DNA from: Nematostella vectensis
Taxonomy: Eukaryota; Cnidaria; Anthozoa; Actiniaria; Edwardsiidae
Direction of reading: 5' to 3'
Length of the DNA stretch: 64,000 nt
NCBI RefSeq assembly: GCF_932526225.1
Contig: NC_064035.1
Location: 19,519,969-19,583,968 of the forward strand
The position numbers and the translations under genes are program-made. Positions within the stretch are counted from its first letter, which is position 1, and every line of letters begins with the position of its first letter. A model generated the notes under the pieces. That model saw only the letters and a list, made by a program, of their open reading frames with translations. It made no database searches and was not told where the DNA came from. This document shows positions 29,803 through 40,780 of this stretch, in pieces.

Positions 29803-32800
29803 TCAGAGTTCACGAGCTTTCTTTTTCCTTGCCCTCCACAACTTTGCAGTGACGACAAAACAAGTCGCTAGTGAAACTATCACCCCTCCCCCCACCGTCA
29901 ACGCGTGAAGACGCTCGTTAAAGAACACTACGTCGAATACAAATGCAAACAGGATGTCCACATTGCGCATGAGCGCTGCGGGAGCCGCATTCTCGAACTG
30001 CAGACCACGGTTGAGACACAGGCTTCCCATGACTCCGAATAGCGATAAAAGCAAATCAAAATGTTAGGGTTTGCCTGTCAACATTGACAATCAAAACGTT
30101 TAAGAAAGTACGATAATCGTTCATTGTATATTTTTACTGGATGAATAACTTTATACTTTGGTGGCGGGGGATAGAATGACTATCTGTGCTGAAAAACCAA
30201 AAACTCCTTTAATAACAAATTCAAAATATTGAAAATATAAGTAGAAGTTCTACAATTATATAAAGAATATATTAAGACAAAAATAAAAATCAAATCCTTA
30301 GAAAACCCCTACTTTCCGTTACAAAATGAACAGAGAAGATATGCAGATATCCTCCCTGGTCAAGGTTATATGCACTTGCCAACTGCTATAAGAGACCATC
30401 TGGCTGCGCCGCAATCTGGAATAACTGGTTTCTGGAAAGCAAACATGGAGATAACAGATAGAAGCGCGCTGCACCAGCCGAAGTAGAAAACGTTGGTGAG
30501 GAAACTGGTAGACTGGCCGAGACCTCGCACCATGGTGAAGGTGACTGATTGAAGAATGACTCCAAGGAGGGCAACTATGTAGCCACTGAACGTGTGAACC
30601 CTCGAGGAATCTAAAGAAATAAACGGGAAGCCTGAAGTGACCACTCAGTTACTAAGTAGACTACTTGAATTTCCAGTTCAATCAGCGCAAGAACTTAAAC
30701 AAAAAGGCGCTCTTATGGGATCTAAGGATGCGCAAAGCGGGCCCAGACCCCCCCTATTTTTAGAGATTTTGCTTAAAAATACGAAGAAGTAAAAGAAGAA
30801 TACGAAGAATTAAAATCCTTGCTCCCTGCCCTTCTTTGTAACTCCTAGATCCGCACGTGGAGGTGGTGACCGCTGCTTCTAGTCAAAAGCTTGACAGATG
30901 CATAAACACATACCAACACTCTGTTCATTTTATTTGTCCGGAAGGTAAAGTGATCATAGGGCGAGGCTGAGCTAGGGTCACTTTGTACACACACGTCTGG
31001 CATAATTTGCACCGCTCGAGACGGTCCTGTCACAAAACTTCAGCCCAACAAAGTGATGGACCTACGTCAAACACTGCTGACAACATACTGGGACTCGCAT
31101 GATATCGGCCTACCTGTGTGGAATACACTGTTAGTTTCAGAGAGTAGTTTTAACTCCAAAAGGGAGTAAAAAACCGAGGTACAAAATGACTCCCTTTTTG
31201 GAGTAATTTTTTACTCCCTTTTTTCTACTCTCTCAAGGGAGTAGATTTTACCCCTGTAGGGGAGTAACTAAAGGGAGTGATTTACTAGGTTGCTTGCTAT
31301 TACTCCATTAAAGGAGTACAATTTACCCTCAAAATGGAGTTATTTTTTACTCCTTTTTTTCCTACTCTCTCAGGGGAGTAAATTTTACCCACTTTAGGGG
31401 GTAGCTAAGTGGAGTAATTTACTAGGTTGCTTGTTGTTACTCCATTCAAAGAGTACAATTCACCCTCAAAATGGGAGTCAATTTTTACTCCCTACTAATT
31501 GGGTAACTAAAGGGATGATTTCAACCCCCTCCCCCATGTTTTTACAAAATGGCCGTTTAAACTCCACCTACTTCAGGGGTTAATACTGGAAAAATTAGAG
31601 TAATTTAGAAACACCAAGGAAAAGACGTTATTATGAATTTGACAAATCATTTAATTAAACAATTCAGTTTAAAAAATAACAAAAATATAAGTTGAAAAAA
31701 TGTTTGAAAAATAATAGTCATTTGACATAAGGTATCCAGGACAAAATTACTAACAAGTGTTCCAATATAACAAAGCTGAAACAAACATACACAATATTAT
31801 TTTTCTATAACAACTTTAACAGCTTTTGAACATTACCCTTTTTGGCGTCATTACGGTTTTCCAAAAGAACTGCCTCCTCCTCCATCTTTGTACATTCAGA
31901 TAAGAAGCTAGAAGCCTAATGCCTCTATATGCACCATTTAAATTTGAACCTGGTAGGCTAGCTTGAAAAGATAACTAGGTTCTTCATATGCAGGGTTTAC
32001 TGTGATCAGAATATACGGACAAAAACCAACTACAGTAACATTAGATATTCAAAATAAATATCTGGACAAATTTTAGGTGCAAGACTGATTACTAGGTTTT
32101 TAGTAAGCTAAGTTATTCAATTTTGTGCTTCAAGTAACAGTTTATAAAGCATAGGCGCTTTAGATGTAAGTACGGTGATTAGTGAATAACTTAAGTTTAC
32201 GAAGTTTTTATTCGTTTCTTGCGATTTACGAATTGATACATTCCTTATACCTCCAACTTCTTTCTTTTCTGGCTTTGCAACCCGAGCACATTTTACTATC
32301 TCTATCATAATGTCCTGCGAAGATAATAAGAGAAACACATAAGAAGGTAGTATTGCTTTGGAAGATAACAAAGAATCACAAAACATAGTCTAGTTCGAGA
32401 AATCCGCTCACGAACGATGATTTGATGCTGAAGTTGGTCGCACAAATCATATTTACTATTGAACCTATCACATTATAAAGCCCATTACACACTAACCTTT
32501 TACTTCAATCCATTTTCTGCCATCAAATCCTTAAAAAAGGTGAATTACGCGTAGAAAAGACGGGAATAAACGGCTATCCGTTTGGAGGCTGTGATAATGG
32601 ATTTCGTTCGGCCGTTATGATTTTGCGCCTTGGGCCCAAGCCCCTCTCGGCCACTAAAGCGAGGGACGCCCGGTACATTTTGCTTTTACGGGCCCTGGTG
32701 AGCCGTCTTCTATCTGCAAAGCGGGACTTCTTTTTTTATAATCTCAAGTAGCATTTCTATTAGAAACAATATATATGATTTTATAATGTTCAAATCGGAT

Positions 32801-34457
32801 CTAAGAATTTTATACAATTATCACCCTACCTATCTTTCTTTTCAATGCAGTACTAATTATTCTGAGCGAATTCTGAAAGTACACCACATAAAACTCATGT
32901 TCGAGTCCAATGCCTGTCTTTGATTACATTTCCTATTGTTGTAGTATAGCTGAGAATATATGCAAGTATGGTGAGGCCTGTTCTTGTATTGAAAATGTTC
33001 TTTTAGGACTTCCTAAGAATTTCCTAAGAGTTCCTAAATTGTAGAATGCTTCAAATCTTCTACCTAAGATTTTGGATCCGATTTTCTGGTCTACTGCTTA
33101 TACTAGGAAATCCTAGGAATTTTTAGGAAGTTTAATCATATTTTGTTGTTTTGATCGAACTTAGGAAATCTTAGGAAACTCCTAGGCACAGGGTAGAGTT
33201 TTTGTCTCAACAATAAATACGATAAATTATTATTTTTATCTGTTGTCTTATATAATAAAGACTATCGTTTTCCTTCTTAAATCCAGCTAATTCAGAGTAA
33301 AAAAACAACCCGCTTTATTTTATATATTTGGTGTGGTTTGTTACTGCTCTAAAAAGATACAGCTGGAGTAAAAACTACTCTTTCAACAGGAGATGGCTGG
33401 AGTAGTTTTTACTCTTCAAAACCTACCCCCTCAAAGGAGTACATTTTTACTCCATTTCTTGACCATCTGGAGTAAAAATAACTCTTTTCACTTCAGATAG
33501 TTGGAGTAGCTTTTACTCTGCTAAAATTACCCCCCAGAAAAGAGTACTTTTTACTCCATTATTTGACCAACAAGAGTGAAAATCACTCTTTTTCTAAGAA
33601 ACATTCGATACTAATTCTCAGCAGAGTAAAACTTACTCCGTTAAGGGAGTAAACAAAAAAAATACTCCTCAGTGGAGTAGTTTTTACTCCAATAAAGGAG
33701 TTCAAATTACTCCTATAAAAGTACTCCATCGCAAAGAGTAGTTTTTACTCTCTGAGTGGAGTAAAAATAACTCCCTGAAACTAACAGTGTATGAAGGTTG
33801 GTCGTGTGATGAGGACCACCCCCAACAAGCAAATAGCGGTAGAGATGACATCCATCTTGTGCCAGGGCTCAAGTAACACGAGGTACGCCAGAATCGCGGT
33901 GAACACAGGAGTCGTGGATATCACCACCGTGGCATCGCCTAACGGAAGCATGGTAAACGCCCCATAAATCGCCGAGATGGACGCGAAGTTAAACACACAA
34001 TATACCATCAGGAAGGGTCGCTGTTTTACTTCTCCTAGAAGATTAGTGCGGGTGTAAATAGACGGCGGCAGAACGAGTAGCGCACGGATATGAGTAGTCG
34101 CACGAATATGATCCCAAATGCGGGCACCGTCGTGTTCGATAGCTTGACGAACAAGGACGCTAAGGCAAACAGGATACCGGAGGCGGTCGTCAGTGCAAGA
34201 CCATAGTTGGCTTTGAACACGAGTGGTAGACGTTCCCAGAACCCTGGCGGGGTATCGTCCTGCTCTCGTCGTCTCGCTTCGCTGGGGATCTGCGCTAGGG
34301 ACGCGAACGCTTGGAAACTCTCGCTATCCTTGTTGTACGATTGGAGATCTTCAACGCTGCCTTCAGTCGACTGATTCCTCGCCCCAAGTAGTAGCGGAGT
34401 TAGAAAGTGTGGCTGGCTGTACCGGCGCCAGTTGCCCGCAGCAAACGGGGAGCACAT
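29803..34457 (-). pseudogene. SLC35G-like EamA/DMT transporter, split by a transposon and probably disabled
   Basis: Minus-strand pieces: exon 1 from ATG at 34457 to 33790, continuing after the transposon at 31125-31114; exon 2 30610-about 30380; exon 3 about 30032-29803 (stop). It encodes a drug/metabolite-transporter fold of two EamA halves, about ten membrane helices, with a long cytosolic N-terminus. The closest family seen is SLC35G (TPVFTAILAYLVLLEPW, GVVLITRPTF, MRNVDILFAFVFDVVFF). Substrate unknown. Lesions: (a) a 1-nt loss near 34080 shifts the frame after FVRLLIS; (b) a 2,664-bp transposon sits inside exon 1 near its donor; (c) no AG precedes the expected exon-3 start (TATCG at 30043), the nearest AG being at 30034-30033; (d) exon 2 lacks an in-phase GT donor but has GCAAGT at 30379. 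A sequencing error could explain (a). A fragment of exon 1 is duplicated at 24391-24596. Confidence 0.7.
31126..33789. mobile_element. 2,664-bp non-autonomous DNA transposon with TA target duplication
   Basis: Ends are perfect 15-bp inverted repeats CACTGTTAGTTTCAG, extending with mismatches to about 32 bp, flanked by TA on each side (31124-31125 and 33790-33791). Both subterminal regions (31140-31530 and 33350-33780) are packed with ACTCC and GGAGT words in alternating orientation. The left side includes a tandem duplication of a roughly 125-135-bp unit (31206-31470). The inner part holds AT-rich sequence, some TTCCTAAG/CTTAGGAA words at 33000-33190, and no transposase-like ORF; the 89-residue minus ORF at 32117-32386 is unrecognised. 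It is inserted in a coding exon. TA duplication suggests the Tc1/mariner superfamily, while CACTG ends occur in other groups, so the superfamily is open. Confidence 0.85.
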
Positions 34458-34840
34458 GACAGCGACGGGCCGGGATAATGGAGAACGCCACCGACAGACA
34501 AGTTAAATTATTCCTCTCTGGAATCCATACAACGCCTCACGTCTATAGGACATACGTCATGGGCTGCCTTAGCAACGACATGCGCGTTATGCCAACCCCA
34601 AGGAACCATGGGAATTTTTCATTCAAACGACTTTTATCGAAATGTAGACATTTTCTAATAAGAAGCACACGAACACAGACCGAAAGAAATGTCACTCAAA
34701 TTATCGAGGGAATGCTTACAGGAATCCTTAGTAAGGCACCAAGTCGCATGATAAATCATATGTGATTTTTATTAAGTACTCGTTGACACCTCAATATACC
34801 AATTCACAAATGGATAGCCAACCATTTCCTCTCCTTGTTA
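34458..34840. other. 5' flank of the SLC35G-like gene
   Basis: Holds a plus-strand ATG ORF of 95 codons (34478-34765) with no recognisable domain, probably chance. The sequence just upstream of the transporter ATG is moderately GC-rich, as expected for a promoter or 5' UTR. No TATA box was noted. Confidence 0.3.
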
Positions 34841-35280
34841 CTGTAAATGATTTAATTAACGCCCCCTACCTAAAGAGCGCTTCCTATCTAATGAAGGCCC
34901 CCCTAAGCTTACAAGTATGTATTGAACGCCCCTCCCTACAAACGCCCCTTTTTATTAAACACCCTCCCCCCAACCCCTCCCCCCAACCCCTCCGCCGCTC
35001 GCCTACCTCCCAGCTTAAAAACAGACGACATGGGAATTCCTGTAATATAAATCAAATTTGATTGCCTTCTTGCTTAATCTAAGCGAGCAGCTTTCTTGCT
35101 ACTTATCAATAAACGCTTGCTACGCAGGCTATAATTCAACGTAATCCTAAATGAAATTAGAAACCCACTGCACTTGAGTTCGTTATGTTACTATAGTTTA
35201 TAATGAACGCCCCCCCCCCCCCCCCCCCCCGACCATTGAAATTTAAGTAACGCCCCCAGGATTTATTAAATCATTTACGG
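34841..35280. mobile_element. TA-flanked MITE (440 bp)
   Basis: The left end CTGTAAATGATTTAAT and the right end (read inverted) CCGTAAATGATTTAAT are near-perfect inverted repeats, flanked by TA (34839-34840 and 35281-35282). The interior is rich in GCCCC and CGCCCCTCC words, with a 21-C run at 35210-35230. No coding potential. Confidence 0.65.
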
Positions 35281-36067
35281 TATGTCATTAAAAAGAACCG
35301 ATAAGGAACATGGTTTTAGTTCATCCTAAGATGTTTAAGATCATTTTATTGTACTAAACCTTTAATTTCTAGCAGTTCCTGATTTCTTTTCACTCCTTTT
35401 CTGAATAACCTATTCCTAAACTACGTTCCACTAATAACGAAGAAGTTAAAGGCCTATGCCTATCTTGAGAGAAGGAACAGATCGTAACCTTTTCTTCCTT
35501 TTCGTTTCCCGCCTCTTTTGCTCTCCGTCCGTCTTTCTTCCTCGTTCGTGTTATTCTCACATGCGCGTATAAGCTTTTGTATTTAGCCTGCTTTATTACT
35601 TGAAATAAGATGTAGTCCATAGTGACCTGATTGTGTCACCTAGCTCTAGGAATTCTAGCTCTAGAATGCCCCGTGTAATATTGTAATATTTATATTGTGT
35701 TTACTTGTCATGACCATTCACATTTTGTAAATGTTTCTTTCTGCTTTGCTAATTATAAGGACATCACACATATTGATAAGGATATCACACATATATTTCT
35801 TTTCGGAATTGATCTCCCTAACCTTAGATCAAATTATAGGAATTTAAACAGGTAACACACATTACAGCCGCTATTGCATAGTTTAGACCCATGCTTGTAG
35901 CTTTATACAATTCTATATAATGCAAATGGTAATAAACATGTCAACATAGAAATTGAACTAAATCACTTTACCCTACTTGTAATCTGTTTAAATAAAAAGC
36001 AATTCTCAAGCTTTGTATTATAAACACTGCTACAAAAAAAAACAATTCAAATCATATGAGATTATTT
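35281..36067. other. Intergenic stretch downstream of the TAX1BP1-like gene
   Basis: AT-rich sequence, including two copies of an AGGAYATCACACATAT word near 35758-35794. No gene or terminal repeat was recognised. Confidence 0.4.
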
Positions 36068-39000
36068 CTAAGAACGACCATCAAAGTGTGAGTTAATATG
36101 ATCCTGGACAAACTGCACATTAGCATTTGGAGGAAATACAATTCTGCACACTGGACACTCTCTGTTGGCTCCCCCCTGTTGTTGGTCTGGTTGCTGTGTA
36201 GGGAAGGGGGGGTGGTTCTGTTGAGGAAAGGCTGTGGGGGGTACCTCTGGCTGTTGACCAGCGTCCCTTGGTACCATCACCCATGGCTGCTGTGGAGTAC
36301 TACACACATGAGGGGTTCCCTGCTGAGGGAAGTGTGGGGGCCAGTTCCTATGCCAAGGCCACTGGAAATTGGGTAATGGCGCTGTGAAGAGAAGGGTCTA
36401 ATTAGCTGAAAATATAAGTCAATTATTCTCTTGCTCCCAAGTTAGAAAAGCCTTTGAGCAATAATGTTCCACACTTAGAGTAAATAATTTCATTAGTATG
36501 AACTTGAAATGATTAAAGTATATAGGTGTTATCCTTGTAACAGTTTTAGTAGCCGCCCTGATGAAGGACTGAAATTGAAGTCTGAAACGTTGAAATCTCT
36601 CTACTGTTTTATGCTTTCCCTATACTTGGAATGATTAAGGAAAGGTTGACGAAGGTTTGATTGATCAAATTAAAAAAAAAATTAAGGGAAGTTGTAAAAT
36701 ATTTTATCTAGTAGTGAGAACTAGCTATTTAACTCTTTTTTTTTCACACTAATAAAGCAGCATATCTCTTCTTACCTGATGTAGGTGGTGTGGGCACAGG
36801 CGGGCATGGTGATTCAACTGGTGGTTCAACTGGTATATCCTCATTACTGCCGATCCTCTGTGACTCCCCAGCAACATACATGTCGACTTCCATCTTCCAG
36901 CGCTCAACCTCTCCTCTAAGACTCAGAACAGTCTTCTCAAGCTCAGCTATTTTTTGTCGTGCCTCTTCCCCAAGCTGGTCATGCTCATTCTGCTCCCGCT
37001 TAAGGTCACATTCAAGCTTGGCTACCTCCTCCTTTCTTGTTTCCTCGTCCTTCTCTGCCTTTTGTAGTTGCTCCTGCAGATTCATTATTTCCGAGATTAA
37101 GTTTTGTTTGTCTGCTTTTTCTGTCTGGAAAAGATGTTCAATTTCTGCTAGCCTTGTGTCACGAACTTCCACCTCTAACTGTAGCTGTGACATCTGCCTC
37201 ATTAAACTAGAGACACTCTCCTCTTCTGGTGATTCTGTGGAGGTCTTTTGCATGGTCTCCTCAACTGCTTTTTGAAGTTCCTCTCTTAGAAACATGATCT
37301 CTTGGTTATTCTAAAAGAAAATACAAAGGCTTTAAAAATAAAGAATAAGCATACATATTTTAAGTGGTATGTATCTGAAAATAGTCAGGAACTGAATAAA
37401 TAATGTAATCTTAAAACACCAATGACATCATATCAAATATTTACATATGATTAGGATTTTGATGAGCTAGGTAAAAAAACTGCTTTCTCATTCTAAACAA
37501 CTCATAAGAGAAACATGCACAAATTATATACAGTGAATTACAATATTTATATTGTTTATTACAACTGAATTGGGTGTAATTGATTATTAATAAATAATAG
37601 AAGACTATCCATTATAGGATAAAAAGAATAAACAAGTATGGTAAAATCACAAAAAAGTAAACTTCCTTAATCATATTTGAACATACATCTAATTAATTTT
37701 TAACCTTTTTGAAAAGAGGCCAATATTTATTTTTTAGAAATGTTATGCAAATCCATAAAATATTTGAAAATTATAAAACATGAAAGAAAATCAAATCTTC
37801 CAATAATAATAAAGATTTTTACAGCTTTGAGCATAAAAAAAACAGTAAAAAATAAAAAAATACTTAAACTCACCATTTCAAGCTTTTCCAACCTTTGTTG
37901 TTTTTCCTGCTCCAAAGCCTTTTGTGCTGCGGCAGAAGATTCTCTCAACTCCTCCATTTCTTCTCTGAGCTTTGAGATTGTGTTCCTTGCATCATGACAA
38001 ACTTCATTATCAGAATTTACAGAAGGTGACGATCTCCTTGCTTTCTGGAGTTGTGACTGAAGCTTGCGCCACTCAATGAACTTGATCTTGTACGCTTCAG
38101 CACCCATGTTGAGCCGTGCCCTCAAGTCATAATTCTTGGCACGGAGATCTTCAATCTCATGGCGCAAGTCCCCGACAGGAAGGTCTCCTTGGACAGCTGC
38201 CAGAACTCTCTTCAACTCATTCCGCTCCTTCCAGAGTTCCTCAAGCTCCTTTTTAACCTGGAAATACTTCTTCTCCAGGTGAGATTGAGCCGTCTGCAGT
38301 GCATACATGGAAGCAGCAGAGTTCTTTGTCATTTGTTGGCTCTCCCCCTTAGAATCACTGAGAGATTGTTGTAGCAGTTCTTTATTTGATTTCAGCTCCT
38401 CAACTTTAGCCAGTGCATCTCTGAGTTGAACACTTGTGGTCTGTAGTTCCTCTTGCATTTTGGATAATTGCTTTGTCTTGTTTTCTGATACCTCCTGGAG
38501 GTTCTTGATAAGCAAATTTTTCTCTTCTCGTTCATGCACCAGTCTTTGGTTACCCTCAAGAAGGTTTTCAACTTGATTCTGGAGCTCTGTGAGGGTGCGA
38601 TCAGACTGGGAACACAATGACTTGTTCAGTGCACGTTCTCCCTCTAACTGATTTTCAAGATTTCTTAGAGCACTTTCGTAATCTTCTTCTAATGCAGTGC
38701 TTTTTCCTTTCTCTATCTCCAACAGGGAATTCATGTCATCAAGATCTTGTTCAAGACGGTAGATCATTTCTTGCTTGATGTAATTTTCTTCAAGTAAAGA
38801 GTTAAGCCTGTCTTCCAGGTTAGACATCTCAAGTGCACCCTCTTCCTTGGATTGATCAAATTCGCGCTTTAGACTGGAAACCTTTGAATCAGTGGCTTCC
38901 ACCTTCTTGTTCAGAAGTTTGATCTCACTTTCCTTGTCCCTCAGTGCAATTTCAACAATTTGAGATTTCTCTAGTGCTTCCTTTGCTTTCTTCTCTAATG

Positions 39001-40123
39001 TCATCTTCATAGAGGAAGCTGCTTCTTTTTCTTTATTGAGCTCATCTCTGAGGGAATTCAGGTCACTCACAGCCTCTTCAAGACAGCTGTTCAGTTTACT
39101 GATTTTCTGTTGATGATGTGCTCTTTCGTCACTCAGTCTACTTTCCATGGCTTTTACTTCTTTTGCTTTAGCAGCCAGATCAACTGACAGCTGATCTGCA
39201 AGGTCCCTGTTAGATGCAATGTTTTGAAGAAATTGTATCTTCTCAGTTACAAGTTTTTCCCTTGTTTTATGCACTTCACAACTCTGGATTCTCTCTTGTT
39301 CCAAAAGAATTGCCAGCTCTTCAGTTTTCTTGTTTGCGTTCTCTAACATTACCAAGAGCTCATTTTTGCTTGTCTCCATCTCTTCGATTTTCTTTTCAAG
39401 TTCCTCCTTTCTACGTTTCTCCTCGTGCAGATTCCTCGTTTTCTCCTCTAAACATATCGACAATGCCCGAGATTCTTTCTTGGACTCCTCACAATCTTTG
39501 GTGATAGAGTTCAACTTGCTTGTGAGAGTTGCTTTTCTATTTTCAAGCTCCATAATGGAATCATTTAGTTCCTTGATTGTTGACTCGTACTGTTCTTTGG
39601 AGGTTTTTAGGGAGGTGTTTTCTTCCAGGGCCCGGCTGAGTGAATCTTCGAGTATCGCAGTCCGATTTTTCACCAACAACATTCCCTCCTCGTCATCCAT
39701 TTCCAAACATTCAAATCCATAGTCGTCGCTTTTAGTTTTTATCTGAAATGGGACACTTGCTCCTCTTACGTCCCCAGACGACGAGACGTAACAGAATTGG
39801 TAAAACTCGTCGTCCGCTTTTGGCAAGAAATGGGCTTTGAAGAGAACACGGTTTGCGATCGCCTTCCCTTCCTCGACATCTTGTTGTTCAATAAACGGCG
39901 ACCATTCGTATGTGAAATGCTCTTTCGATGACTGCCACCCGACTTTAAACAAACCGACCCAATCTTTCTTGGTTGGTTTTACCGATGATTTGATTGTGTA
40001 GCAGCATTCTATGTCGTTACCTGGCATATAGCAATCCGACACGTTGTGGAAAACAACGGCTGCGAAATCTGCTTCGCAAACTCTTTCGTTAGCTTTTGAC
40101 GGCCCCGTATCGCTCTCACTCAT
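36068..40123 (-). CDS. TAX1BP1/CALCOCO-like SKICH-domain autophagy receptor
   Basis: Three exons on the minus strand, 40123-37874, 37310-36776 and 36381-36068, join in frame to 1,032 residues with canonical splice sites. The start MSESDTG at 40123 is preferred over an upstream in-frame ATG because the SKICH domain begins soon after. Residues about 20-129 form the SKICH domain (KKDWVGLFKVGW, DEFYQFCYVSSSGDVRGAS). An acidic stretch ending in MLLV (148-151) sits where CALCOCO-family receptors carry a non-canonical LC3-binding motif. About 155-900 is a very long coiled coil. A proline/glutamine-rich linker leads to one C-terminal zinc finger (Cys1004, Cys1007, His1023, His1027) of the ubiquitin-binding type. 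Family members link ubiquitinated cargo to autophagosomes and restrain inflammatory signalling. The coiled coil appears longer than in vertebrate TAX1BP1, and one finger is seen rather than two. Confidence 0.9.
36551..36600 (+). other. Hammerhead-ribozyme-like remnant (possible Penelope-element trace)
   Basis: CTGATGA at 36558-36564 is followed by a possible 5-bp stem (GGACT/AGTCT, one G-T pair) and then GAAAC at 36584-36588, the spacing of a hammerhead core. Penelope-like retroelements are known to carry hammerhead motifs. A convincing stem III and cleavage triplet were not found, so this is at best a decayed copy. It lies in an intron of the TAX1BP1-like gene. Confidence 0.25.
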
Positions 40124-40780
40124 ATTTCGGCTGTCTTGTCTAACAAATATATATCTTTGTACGAAACTTTTGCGTTGAAAAACGCCAAAGCTACCCAGGA
40201 AATGATGAGTTTGAAATCGAAAGTAATTCAAATATGATGTGCAAAGGTGAACGCCTGATAACTGCCTGCGACACAACAAAAGCTATATACTGGGAAGTGC
40301 TATTTTTAGAAACACTACGTAATCACAATTGGTTCGACTGCTTCCCGAAAGGTTAGCGAGAAACTTCCGAGACTAATAAGGTTTTTGGATGCTTGGCTTA
40401 TTGCTATTCCTGATGCAAATACTTCTTATATTTGAAAGATGATAATTCTCATAATTTTCGCAACTTCTTGATTTACTCGTAAATGCTATATATAACCAAC
40501 ACGCACGCTGCTATGTGCTGCAACGCCGACTCAGCGAATTCTTTCGTGGAGTACGTGTCAAAGCTCGTTTTATCAATGATTCGCCAAAATGTACTTTTTT
40601 AGATGAGTAAACACATCTGGCCGGGGCATACTTTCGACTGTTCATGGGCTACAAATTCTAAAAACTAGAACGCCCAGTCTGAACCGGGCTGCTCGCTGTT
40701 ATACCTTAAAACACCCCATGAAATGAATGCTTCGCTCGAGGCGCTATCGTATTGGCGAGGGTACTTGACAGTCCCGTATC

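Noticed and set aside
36790..37275. Plus-strand serine/cysteine-rich ORF of 161 codons
   Set aside because: Antisense of the coiled-coil exon of the TAX1BP1-like gene.
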